11,432 bases of DNA, taken from positions 1-11,432 of the forward strand of contig JAQVGE010000018.1 in assembly GCA_028696935.1 (NCBI GenBank), given 5' to 3'. The notes below the pieces were generated by a model. That model ran no database searches and was not told the DNA's origin. It saw nothing but the letters and a program-made list of their open reading frames with translations. The position numbers and the translations under genes are program-made. This DNA is from Minisyncoccota bacterium (GTDB lineage: Bacteria; Patescibacteria; Paceibacteria; UBA9973). Positions 1 to 5,978 of the stretch are shown here, one piece after another. Positions within the stretch are counted from its first letter, which is position 1. Each line of letters begins with the position of its first letter.

Positions 1-58
1 GTATTATATTACCAAAAATCAAATTAAAAAGCAAAATGTTTTTAACATATGTTTGTGG

Positions 59-87
59 ACGACAGAAGTTATTTTTTTTGTTATAAT
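59..87 (+). promoter_or_regulatory. Extended -10 promoter of the SIMPL-domain gene
   Basis: A perfect extended -10 (TGTTATAAT, 79-87) is preceded, after a 17-base spacer, by a weak -35 (ACGACA, 59-64, four of six matches). Transcription is predicted near position 94, three bases before the ATG at 97. The ATG at 49 lies upstream of this promoter and so cannot be the start for this transcript. No Shine-Dalgarno sequence is visible. Confidence 0.6.
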
Positions 88-96
88 AAAAACAAT

Positions 97-777
97 ATGG
101 AAAAAATAAATTTTAAAAATCAAGGTTTCATTATTATTGCTGTTTCAATTGTTTTGTTCTCTTTGTCTTTTTTCTTTGCAGCGAAGAATTTCTCTAAACA
201 AGGTTCTTATGTCGAAGTTAAAGGTTTAGCTGAAAGGATAGTCAAGGCAGATATTGCTGTCTGGTCTATGAATTTTGATGTTAAATCTAATAGTGTAGAT
301 GCTTTATATGGGGAAATTGAAAAAAGCACAAGTACAATTAAAGAGTTTTTAATTGAAAAAGGGTTTGAACCTTCAGAAATTAATATTGCTCCAATTAATA
401 TTTATCAAGATACCTACAAAGAAGCTCTCTTTAGATACAATGCGAACATTCAAATGTCTGTTTATACTGATAAGGTTGACTTAGCAAGATCTTCTTCTCA
501 AGACACTCTTTCTCTAATAAAAAAAGGAGTAACGATAAGTTACAATAATATAAGTTTTGATTTTTCTGATATTAATAGTATCAAACCAGAAATGTTAGCT
601 GAAGCAATTGAAAATGCAAAGACTACAGCTCTCCAGTTTGCAAGTGAGGCAGATTCAGGTATTGTTGGGATTTCAAGGGGGAATCAAGGAGTTTTCAGTA
701 TTACCGATAAAGATCAAGGATCACCAGAATACAAAAAAGTTCGTGTTGTCTCCACACTTAGATTCTTGTTGAAATAG
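97..777 (+). CDS. SIMPL (DUF541) domain protein, membrane-anchored
   Basis: A 226-residue protein of the SIMPL/DUF541 family. Residues about 11-29 form one hydrophobic segment (signal anchor or uncleaved signal peptide), followed by the SIMPL domain to the C-terminus. The domain opens with VEVKGLAERIVKADIA, the family's typical first strand, and closes with KVRVVSTLRF. The family includes bacterial periplasmic or surface proteins of poorly defined role, so the domain probably faces outside. I chose the ATG at 97 over the in-frame ATG at 49 because a consensus extended -10 lies between them and the hydrophobic helix then sits close to the N-terminus. It is the first gene of a same-strand run of envelope genes. 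Family assignment is firm; the cellular role is unknown. Confidence 0.88.
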   Translation: MEKINFKNQGFIIIAVSIVLFSLSFFFAAKNFSKQGSYVEVKGLAERIVKADIAVWSMNFDVKSNSVDALYGEIEKSTSTIKEFLIEKGFEPSEINIAPINIYQDTYKEALFRYNANIQMSVYTDKVDLARSSSQDTLSLIKKGVTISYNNISFDFSDINSIKPEMLAEAIENAKTTALQFASEADSGIVGISRGNQGVFSITDKDQGSPEYKKVRVVSTLRFLLK

Positions 778-795
778 TAAATTATAAGTTTATTT

Positions 796-804
796 TGTTT
801 TAAT
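796..804 (+). promoter_or_regulatory. Putative extended -10 before the peptidoglycan-binding gene
   Basis: TG-T-TTTAAT (796-804) matches an extended -10 with one mismatch. Its end is seven bases before the ATG at 811, so the transcript would begin at the start codon itself. No convincing -35 or Shine-Dalgarno sequence is seen. It is suggestive mainly because the same geometry recurs at 79-87, 1399-1407 and 9446-9454. Confidence 0.35.
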
Positions 805-810
805 TATTAT

Positions 811-1353
811 ATGGAAAATTTTAAATTTGGAATATTCTCTATTATTATATTAGCCTTACTTGCTTTCATTAGTTATTGGGCGTTTTCTAGTATCGAGTCG
901 GGCAGTTCCCATTTATACAATCAAGAATTAAAAGATTTAACTAGAGAAAATAATGACCTGAAAGAAGAAATAACTTCTCTTAAAAATGAAATTTTGATTT
1001 TGAAATCGGAATTAACAGAAAATACTTCAGTTGTTATAAACGAAGAACCAGAAGAAGATAATAGCCCTTCAACGAACGAGGAAGTTTCTCAAAATCAAAC
1101 ACTGATTAATGAATTGCAAAAACTCATTAATGATAACATTTATATGAAAAGAGGTTCAAAGGGTGAAAGAGTTGGAACAGTTCAAAAATTCTTAAACATT
1201 TACAACAACACCTCAACAAGAGTTGATAATGATTATGGCCCAGGGATGGAGACAGCTATTCGTAAATACCAAACAGACAGAGGTCTAACAGTCGACGGTG
1301 AGGCAGGTCCGAATACTTTCAAAAATATGATAGAATGGCTTAAAAAACAGTAA
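811..1353 (+). CDS. Membrane-anchored peptidoglycan-binding domain protein
   Basis: A 180-residue protein in four parts. Residues 8-27 are a hydrophobic anchor. Residues about 37-70 are heptad-like and charged, probably a coiled coil. Residues 78-92 are an acidic Glu/Asn/Ser linker. Residues about 112-178 match the PG_binding_1 fold: RGSKGERVGTVQKFLN opens it, followed by YGPGMETAIRKYQ and GLTVDGEAGPNTF, the recurring family signature. The layout suggests a protein tethered to the membrane that reaches out to grip peptidoglycan. There is no catalytic domain, so it is structural or a localising factor rather than a hydrolase. It follows the SIMPL gene by 33 bases and is closed by the strong hairpin terminator at 1356-1380, so it ends a two-gene unit. 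Confidence 0.88.
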   Translation: MENFKFGIFSIIILALLAFISYWAFSSIESGSSHLYNQELKDLTRENNDLKEEITSLKNEILILKSELTENTSVVINEEPEEDNSPSTNEEVSQNQTLINELQKLINDNIYMKRGSKGERVGTVQKFLNIYNNTSTRVDNDYGPGMETAIRKYQTDRGLTVDGEAGPNTFKNMIEWLKKQ

Positions 1354-1355
1354 AT

Positions 1356-1380
1356 AAAAACCCTCTTTAAGAGGGTTTTT
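1356..1380 (+). terminator. Bidirectional intrinsic terminator
   Basis: Perfect inverted repeat: AAAAACCCTC, a five-base loop TTTAA, then GAGGGTTTTT, followed by further T residues. It begins two bases after the stop codon of the peptidoglycan-binding gene. The symmetric A and T arms would let it work on either strand, though only plus-strand genes flank it. It separates that gene from the promoter at 1399-1407. Confidence 0.88.
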
Positions 1381-1398
1381 ATTTTGGATAGTAAATTG

Positions 1399-1407
1399 TG
1401 TTATAAT
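1399..1407 (+). promoter_or_regulatory. Extended -10 promoter of the 66-residue protein and mscS pair
   Basis: A perfect extended -10, TGTTATAAT, sits just after the terminator hairpin and nine bases before the ATG at 1417. The predicted start of transcription (about 1414) leaves a three-base leader. No good -35 is visible, which is usual for extended -10 promoters. The 14-base stretch from TGTTATAATA onward is the same as at 79-92. Confidence 0.6.
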
Positions 1408-1416
1408 AAAAAATAG

Positions 1417-1617
1417 ATGGAAAACCAAGTTTTTGTAATAATTTTCTTTTTACTATTGATTGATAGTCTAGGGGTTAATCTTTTCGCTTGGTTTGGTAAT
1501 CGAGAGTGGTATTATAAGTATCTTCCTGTTTTCTCAAAACACTTTCCTTTGTCTAAAGGTTGGGCTGTATATTATTTAATTTTAGTTTTGTTTATTGGTT
1601 TAATTTTATTTAAGTAA
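1417..1617 (+). CDS. Small two-helix membrane protein, unknown function
   Basis: A 66-residue protein I do not recognise. It has two hydrophobic stretches, about residues 4-24 and 48-65, joined by an aromatic, basic loop (NREWYYKYLPVFSKHFPLSKGW) that contains most of the charge. It has its own extended -10 promoter, and its stop codon is only one base before the ATG of the MscS channel gene, so the two are almost certainly co-transcribed and probably translationally coupled. That arrangement suggests a channel-associated subunit or modulator, but this rests on position only. The promoter placement and tight coupling argue that it is a real gene. Confidence 0.72.
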   Translation: MENQVFVIIFFLLLIDSLGVNLFAWFGNREWYYKYLPVFSKHFPLSKGWAVYYLILVLFIGLILFK

Positions 1618-1618
1618 A

Positions 1619-2473
1619 ATGTTAGATTTGCAAAAAGTTTTTGTTGAAAAAATAGTTTCTTGGTTCTCTGATAATGGATTAACAATTCTAGCTATTTTAA
1701 TTGTTGTTTTCATTTTAAATAAAATAATGAAATCTGTCGTTGAAAAAGTAGTTCGACGAATAATTGTTTCGGACAGTTTCTCTTCAAAAGAGGCGGAAGA
1801 GAAAAGAGAAAATACTTTAATCAAAATTATTAACAGCACTATTTTTGTAATAGTTATTGTTGTAGCTGGAATTATGATTTTACAAAGCCTGAATATTCCA
1901 ATCGGTCCTATTTTGGCAGCTGCTGGTATCGCTGGAGTCGCTCTTGGTTTTGGAGGCCAGTATTTAATAAAAGATGTTATCTCTGGATTATTTATTATTC
2001 TTGAAAATCAGTATCGAATAGGAGATGTTATTTGTTTAGACAATACTTGTGGGGCTGTTGAAGATGTGACTCTTAGGATGACGACTATCAGAGATTTAGA
2101 TGGAACAGTTCATCATATTGCTCACAATACAATAAATAAAGTTTCTAATTTATCCAAAGGTTATTCTAGAGTCAATCTAAATATTGGGGTTAGTTATAAA
2201 TCAGATTTAAATAAAGTCATTAAGGTTATCAATGATGTTGGAGACAAGCTATCAGAAGACCCGATTTTTAAAGATTTTATTATTAAGAAGCCACAATTTC
2301 TAAGAGTTAATGATTTCGGAGATTCGGCTATTTTTGTTAAAATACTAGGAGAAACAAAGCCTGGGAAACAGTGGGATGTAGCAGGTGAATTTAGATTAAG
2401 ATTAAAAGAAGCTTTTGACAAAGAGGGGATTGAGATACCTTTCCCTCAAAGAGTTATTCATCAAGAAAATTAA
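1619..2473 (+). CDS. MscS-family small-conductance mechanosensitive channel
   Basis: A 284-residue MscS-type channel, the size of the minimal three-helix form. Hydrophobic helices lie at about residues 21-39, 71-90 and 96-124. The third carries the pore-lining pattern AGIAGVALGFGGQYLIKDVISG-like (residues 102-123), rich in small residues. The beta domain follows (RIGDVI, GAVEDVTLRMTTIRD), and the protein ends with IEIPFPQRVI (271-280), typical of the family. The channel opens under membrane tension to release solutes after osmotic downshock. An oddity is the beta-domain loop that usually reads IPNG, which here reads IAHN (167-170). The gene starts one base after the stop of the 66-residue membrane protein. 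Confidence 0.93.
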   Translation: MLDLQKVFVEKIVSWFSDNGLTILAILIVVFILNKIMKSVVEKVVRRIIVSDSFSSKEAEEKRENTLIKIINSTIFVIVIVVAGIMILQSLNIPIGPILAAAGIAGVALGFGGQYLIKDVISGLFIILENQYRIGDVICLDNTCGAVEDVTLRMTTIRDLDGTVHHIAHNTINKVSNLSKGYSRVNLNIGVSYKSDLNKVIKVINDVGDKLSEDPIFKDFIIKKPQFLRVNDFGDSAIFVKILGETKPGKQWDVAGEFRLRLKEAFDKEGIEIPFPQRVIHQEN

Positions 2474-2495
2474 GAGAAAACATTAATGAACTTTT

Positions 2496-2501
2496 TATAA
2501 A
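2496..2501 (+). promoter_or_regulatory. Possible -10 box before the lactate permease gene
   Basis: TATAAA ends seven bases before the ATG at 2508, which again places the predicted transcript start on the start codon. No -35, TG extension or Shine-Dalgarno sequence is seen. In such AT-rich DNA this may be chance, and read-through from the MscS gene 34 bases upstream is an alternative. Confidence 0.22.
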
Positions 2502-2507
2502 AATAAA

Positions 2508-4001
2508 ATGAATTATCTACCAATCATCTTGTCGGCTCTCCCTTTTGTTGTTTTTATTTATCTTTTACTTGTTAAAAAAGTAACTCTTCTTAAAACTTCT
2601 TTCGTTACTCTTATTTTATATACGCTACTAGCTTTATTTTACTGGAAAATGTTTCCTTCTTTTTTGTATGTGTCTTACGGAAAGGGGGTGATGGTTGCTT
2701 TTGATATTTTTATTATTATCTTTGGCGCAATTTTCTTTTTAGAAATACTAAAAGGACTTAAAATTATCAAAAATATTTCATATTATTTGGAAGGTATTTC
2801 AAAGGATTATCGAATTCAAATAATTATTATTGCTTGGTTTTTTGAATGTTTTTTAGAGGGGACAGCAGGTTTTGGTGTTCCCGCGGCAATCGCTGTTCCT
2901 ATTTTAATGAGTATAGGACTACCTCCAATTAGAGCTTTAGTTGTTGGGCTTTTGGGTAATAGTACTCCAGGAGTTTTTGGAGCGGCTGGAACTCCTATCA
3001 AAGTTGGTTTTGCCGGTCTTAATACTACTGGTGTACCATATCTTGCATCTCTGATAAATATGGTTGGAATCATAATTCCCGTTTTTATGCTTTGGGCTAT
3101 CACAAAGGGGCGTGAAAATAGAAAAAATGAATTTTTAGAAGCTCTACCTTTTGCTCTTTGGTCTGGATTTGTTTTTGTTGTTCCTTCTGCTCTGGCTGTT
3201 TCTTTAGGACAAGAGTTTCCGTCAATCATCGGTTCAATAGTTGGGTTAATTATAATTATTGTTTCAATCAAGATAGGTTTATTTACCCCTAAAAATAATT
3301 TAACCTTGAGAGAAGATCGTGAGTTGACTAAAACAATGTCAGCCACAAAAGCTTTTTTACCTTATGGAATTTTAGTTTTATTTTTGGTCTTAGGAAAAAT
3401 ATTAATTGGAAAAATTGGAATAACATTATCAGTTGGTTTTACTCATGTTTTCAATTTATTTAACCCTGGCTTTGCTTTTGTTTTGGCTGGGATTGTTGTT
3501 CTTTTTATTTGGCGAGATAAAATAAAAACTCTCTTCCATTCAGCTCGAAAGGCAATAAAAGGGACAATCGCTCCATTTTTGGTTATTGCTTCGATGTTAG
3601 CAATGGTTCAAATTATGGTTAATTCGGGGAATAATTTATCAGGAATTCCTTCTGCTATTAATTTAATTGCGAAGGGTTTTACAACCCCATTTTTGCCATT
3701 CCTAGCCCCATTTATTGGAGCCTTTGGAGGTTTTATGACAGGAAGTGTAACTGTCTCAAATATAATGTTTGGAACATTGTTTAATACGGCGGCAATTAAT
3801 TTAGGATTAAGTATTTCTGTTATTTTATCTTTAGCTGTTGTTGGGGCGTCTGCGGGTAATATGATTGCTTTAGCTGATATTCTGACAGCAGAGGCGGTGG
3901 CTGGAGAAAAAAATGCCGAAAGACAAATTCTCAAGGGTGTTTTTATTCCATGTTTAACATATTTAACTTTGGTTGGTTTAATCGGTTTAATTATTTTTTA
4001 A
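2508..4001 (+). CDS. lctP: L-lactate permease family transporter (LctP)
   Basis: A 497-residue polytopic membrane protein with about a dozen hydrophobic segments and a largely hydrophilic stretch near residues 260-282. Two family signatures are clear: EGTAGFGVPAAIAVPIL with LLGNSTPGVFGAAGTPIK (residues 117-165), and GGFMTGSVTVSNIMFGTLFN with VGASAGNMIALADIL (407-459). These correspond to the paired conserved loops of the lactate/glycolate:proton symporter family (LctP, TC 2.A.14). Length is slightly below the roughly 530-550 residues common for E. coli LldP-type proteins. In a presumably fermentative organism it would most simply export lactate, but direction and substrate (lactate, glycolate or another hydroxy acid) cannot be read from sequence. 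No lactate dehydrogenase gene is in the window. Confidence 0.9.
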   Translation: MNYLPIILSALPFVVFIYLLLVKKVTLLKTSFVTLILYTLLALFYWKMFPSFLYVSYGKGVMVAFDIFIIIFGAIFFLEILKGLKIIKNISYYLEGISKDYRIQIIIIAWFFECFLEGTAGFGVPAAIAVPILMSIGLPPIRALVVGLLGNSTPGVFGAAGTPIKVGFAGLNTTGVPYLASLINMVGIIIPVFMLWAITKGRENRKNEFLEALPFALWSGFVFVVPSALAVSLGQEFPSIIGSIVGLIIIIVSIKIGLFTPKNNLTLREDRELTKTMSATKAFLPYGILVLFLVLGKILIGKIGITLSVGFTHVFNLFNPGFAFVLAGIVVLFIWRDKIKTLFHSARKAIKGTIAPFLVIASMLAMVQIMVNSGNNLSGIPSAINLIAKGFTTPFLPFLAPFIGAFGGFMTGSVTVSNIMFGTLFNTAAINLGLSISVILSLAVVGASAGNMIALADILTAEAVAGEKNAERQILKGVFIPCLTYLTLVGLIGLIIF

Positions 4002-4029
4002 GTTAGCTATTTAATTTATTAATTTTAAG

Positions 4030-4401
4030 ATGAAATATATTTTTAAATTTTTAGACAGAGTGGAGGATAAAATTAGGCAAACATTAAGTCGGCATCCATT
4101 AATTTATGCTTTTATTGGTAGTATTGGAATAGTCTTAATTTGGAGAGGGGTTTGGATGATAGCTGATAGTTTTGATTTGCCGGGAGGTTACTCTTTATTG
4201 ATAGGGGTTTTGATTTCAGTTATTTCTGGTTTGTTTGTTTCATATTTTATTGGAGATAGGATAATTATTTCTGGAATTAGAAGAGAGAAGAGAATTGATG
4301 AAAAGACAGAAAAAGAAATTAAAAAAGAAGAAATAATTCTTGAAAAAATACAAGATAGTATTAAAAAGATAGAAGAAAAACTAAATAATTTTAAAAACTA
4401 A
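4030..4401 (+). CDS. Two-helix membrane protein with C-terminal coiled coil
   Basis: A 123-residue protein. An amphipathic N-terminus (residues 1-22) precedes two hydrophobic helices at about 24-46 and 54-75; the first carries the pattern IVLIWRGVWMIAD. A highly charged Lys/Glu-rich tail (84-120) has heptad spacing and probably forms a coiled coil. From memory, similar short proteins with an RGVW-type motif after the first helix are widespread in CPR genomes without assigned function, but I cannot verify this here. It follows the permease by 28 bases and converges on the kinase gene with only 19 bases between the stop codons. Both termini are probably cytoplasmic, by positive-inside reasoning. 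Confidence 0.75.
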   Translation: MKYIFKFLDRVEDKIRQTLSRHPLIYAFIGSIGIVLIWRGVWMIADSFDLPGGYSLLIGVLISVISGLFVSYFIGDRIIISGIRREKRIDEKTEKEIKKEEIILEKIQDSIKKIEEKLNNFKN

Positions 4402-4420
4402 TTAAGATATTTATTAATTT

Positions 4421-5191
4421 TTATTTTTTAAAAGGTAAAACCATAAAAAAAGTGGAGCCTTTTTGATAACCTCTAGATTTAGCATATATTTTCCCGTGAT
4501 GCCTCTTGATGATTTTTTTAGATAAGTAAAGACATAAACCCATTCCATCTGTATTCATTAAGACCGCTTGTTTGTTTCGGTAAAAACGTGAAAAAATTCT
4601 TAATTTATCTATAGGGGTCAATCCTATTCCGTTATCACTAACCGAGAAAATTAATTCTTCTTCGCTTGCATTACTGTCTATAATTATTTGACCGTCTTTA
4701 TGTGTGTAGAAAATAGCATTTTCAATTAAGGTATCAACAACAAAAGAAATCTTTTTAAGATCGACAGACAAAAGGGGAATATTCTGAAAAGAGGAAACAT
4801 TAAAAACGATATCTTTACCCTTAATTCTATCTCTGTATTTTTCAATAGACTTTTCAACGATTTCACGAAGAGAAACTGCTTCAAAGTAGTAACCTGAAAT
4901 GTCACTAATATTTTTAATTCCAGCAACAACATCAATAATACCCAGAACTCTTTCTGTTGCGTTGTTGATATTTTGGATGTGAGACAATTTTTGATCTAAG
5001 GGTAAATCAACTTCCAATTCTTTGGCTAGCCACATTATTCGAGTTAATGGAGTTCGAAAAGTATGATTGACAATTGAGGAAAATTCGTCTTCTAATTTAT
5101 TTATTTTCATAAATAAATTTATATATCGATAGCCGAGATATGCTAGCCCGACAAGAGAAATTATCGGTATTAAATAAATTGTATAATCCAT
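4421..5191 (-). CDS. Orphan membrane sensor histidine kinase
   Basis: A 256-residue histidine kinase with a single N-terminal hydrophobic helix (about residues 4-20) and no recognisable sensor domain. The HisKA dimerisation helix carries the phospho-acceptor in FSSIVNHTFRTPLTRI (His43). The ATPase domain shows an N box (DTLIENAIFYT, Asn158), G1 (DNGIGL, 186-191), an F-box-like FSRFYR, and G2 (DGMGLCL, 215-221). An oddity is Thr44, which replaces the acidic residue usually next to the phospho-acceptor His. I chose the ATG at 5191: the longer in-frame TTG start at 5227 falls exactly on the predicted -35 box. No response regulator is encoded in the window, so its partner must be elsewhere. Confidence 0.9.
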   Translation of the reverse strand: MDYTIYLIPIISLVGLAYLGYRYINLFMKINKLEDEFSSIVNHTFRTPLTRIMWLAKELEVDLPLDQKLSHIQNINNATERVLGIIDVVAGIKNISDISGYYFEAVSLREIVEKSIEKYRDRIKGKDIVFNVSSFQNIPLLSVDLKKISFVVDTLIENAIFYTHKDGQIIIDSNASEEELIFSVSDNGIGLTPIDKLRIFSRFYRNKQAVLMNTDGMGLCLYLSKKIIKRHHGKIYAKSRGYQKGSTFFMVLPFKK

Positions 5192-5198
5192 ACGAGTT

Positions 5199-5227
5199 AT
5201 TGTATCTTTTTTTAAGTTAAAAGCCAA
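5199..5227 (-). promoter_or_regulatory. Promoter of the histidine kinase gene
   Basis: Read on the minus strand: -35 TTGGCT (5227-5222, four of six), a spacer of exactly 17 bases, then -10 TACAAT (5204-5199, five of six). The predicted start is about 5192, one base before the ATG at 5191. The geometry argues that the kinase is translated from a leaderless message and that the upstream TTG is not its start. Confidence 0.6.
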
Positions 5228-5247
5228 TCCCCGAAGAGTTAATTTTT

Positions 5248-5256
5248 TGATATAAT
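5248..5256 (+). promoter_or_regulatory. Extended -10 promoter of the DUF167-hpf unit
   Basis: TGATATAAT is a perfect extended -10 with predicted start near 5263. No -35 match is seen at the usual spacing. It lies back-to-back with the kinase promoter, the two -10 boxes being about 46 bases apart, so the divergent genes may share regulation. Confidence 0.55.
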
Positions 5257-5260
5257 ATTA

Positions 5261-5323
5261 ATGGGTTTAGTTTATTATTTAATTTTAGACAATATTACTC
5301 ATTTATGGGTAATCTGTCCTTAG
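5261..5323 (+). other. Possible 20-codon leader ORF upstream of DUF167
   Basis: An ATG at 5261 opens a 20-codon frame ending at TAG 5321-5323, two bases before the ATG at 5326 (TAGGAATG). This would allow stop-start coupling into the DUF167 gene. The ATG is only five bases from the end of the -10 box, slightly closer than the usual transcription start, so it may not even be in the mRNA. The peptide resembles nothing I know. Confidence 0.15.
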
Positions 5324-5325
5324 GA

Positions 5326-5550
5326 ATGTATATCAAAGTTAGAGCAATTCCTTCTTCCAAAAAAGAAAGAGTTGAGAGAAAATCAGAAAATCATTATGTG
5401 ATTGCTATTCGAGAAAAAGCTGAACGAAATTTAGCCAATAACAGAATTTGTGAAATTATTGCTTCTTTGTATAAAGTTCCAAGGTCATTTGTCCGGATTA
5501 TTAGTGGTCACCAAAGCCCAAGTAAGATATTATCAATTAGAGATTTTTAG
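5326..5550 (+). CDS. DUF167 (YggU-type) family protein
   Basis: A 74-residue protein of the DUF167 family. The N-terminal strand MYIKVRAIPSSKKE is followed by YVIAIREKAERNLANNR (the position of the family's usual G-x-AN segment), a helix (ICEIIASLYKV) and the final SFVRIISGHQSPSKILSI, which matches the family's closing V-x-I-x-x-G-x-x-x-x-K pattern. The biochemical role of the family is unknown. An in-frame ATG at 5305 would add seven residues (MGNLSLG); I prefer 5326 because the domain starts there, but no ribosome-binding site decides it. It lies 47 bases upstream of the hibernation factor and probably shares its transcript. Confidence 0.82.
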   Translation: MYIKVRAIPSSKKERVERKSENHYVIAIREKAERNLANNRICEIIASLYKVPRSFVRIISGHQSPSKILSIRDF

Positions 5551-5597
5551 TTTTTAAGTTATAAAATATTATTAGAATTAATTTAAATAAATAAATT

Positions 5598-5978
5598 ATG
5601 ATAAATATAAAAGCAACAAACATAGAATTAACTAATGCAATTAATAAATATATAAACAAAAGCCTTTCCCGAATAAAAAAATTTGCTAAAGGGGGAGAAG
5701 TCGCAGGTTTTGTTGAAGTTGGTAAAACAACTAATCATCATAAGCAGGGGGACGTTTATAGAGCTGAAATCGATATAAGTTTAAGAGGGGAGAAGTTTTA
5801 TTCTTCTTCAGAAAAAAGTGATTTATATCAAGCTATTGATGAAGTCAAAGAGGAGATTATTCGTAGGATTACTGAAACCAAAGACAAAAAACAAACCCTC
5901 TTTAAAAGGGGCGCTGTTAGTGTGAAAAAAATGATAAAGGGAGTTTCTAAAAGAAATCCGTTTACTTCAAAATATTAA
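5598..5978 (+). CDS. hpf: Ribosome hibernation promoting factor (HPF/RaiA family)
   Basis: A 126-residue protein of the HPF/RaiA (S30AE) family. It starts with MINIKATNIELTNAINKYI, the family's typical first strand and helix, continues with VAGFVEVGKTTNHHKQGDVYRAEIDISL and KFYSSSEKSDLYQAIDEVKEEI, and ends with a basic tail (residues 96-126) rather than the extra dimerisation domain of long-form HPF. Family members bind the 30S decoding region and silence ribosomes during slow growth. In this short form ribosome dimerisation cannot be assumed. The stop codon overlaps that of convergent fmt through a shared TTAA. A candidate terminator for this transcript lies 48 bases downstream, inside fmt. 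No Shine-Dalgarno sequence precedes the ATG. Confidence 0.9.
   Translation: MINIKATNIELTNAINKYINKSLSRIKKFAKGGEVAGFVEVGKTTNHHKQGDVYRAEIDISLRGEKFYSSSEKSDLYQAIDEVKEEIIRRITETKDKKQTLFKRGAVSVKKMIKGVSKRNPFTSKY
5886..5910 (-). terminator. Candidate terminator of the lepB-fmt operon, inside hpf
   Basis: Minus-strand reading: a six-pair hairpin CCCTTT-TAA-AGAGGG (5910 to 5896, with one U.G pair between 5906 and 5900), then a U-rich tract TTTGTTTTTT (5895-5886). It lies about 65 bases past the fmt stop. On the plus strand the wobble pair becomes a C-A mismatch and there is no T-tract, so the element points one way. Its 13-base segment AAACCCTCTTTAA (5893-5905) also occurs in the terminator at 1358-1370. 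It sits in conserved-looking hpf codons, so chance is possible. Confidence 0.5.

Noticed and set aside
49..96. Upstream ATG at 49 as the start of the SIMPL gene
   Set aside because: It lies upstream of the perfect extended -10 at 79-87, and the added residues (polar, Asn/Tyr/Phe-rich) do not look like a signal peptide.
2816..3346. 176-codon minus-strand frame within the lactate permease gene
   Set aside because: It is antisense to a strongly conserved transporter, has Pro/Ile/Lys-rich composition typical of a shadow frame, and no promoter or family resemblance.
3608..3934. 108-codon minus-strand frame within the lactate permease gene
   Set aside because: It is antisense to the conserved C-terminal half of the permease, and its composition reflects the complementary codons.
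4430..4464. Hairpin AAAAGG...CCTTTT downstream of the 123-residue gene as a terminator
   Set aside because: The stem is only six pairs, mostly A-T, around a 22-base loop with a weak inner three-pair stem. I do not count it as a terminator.
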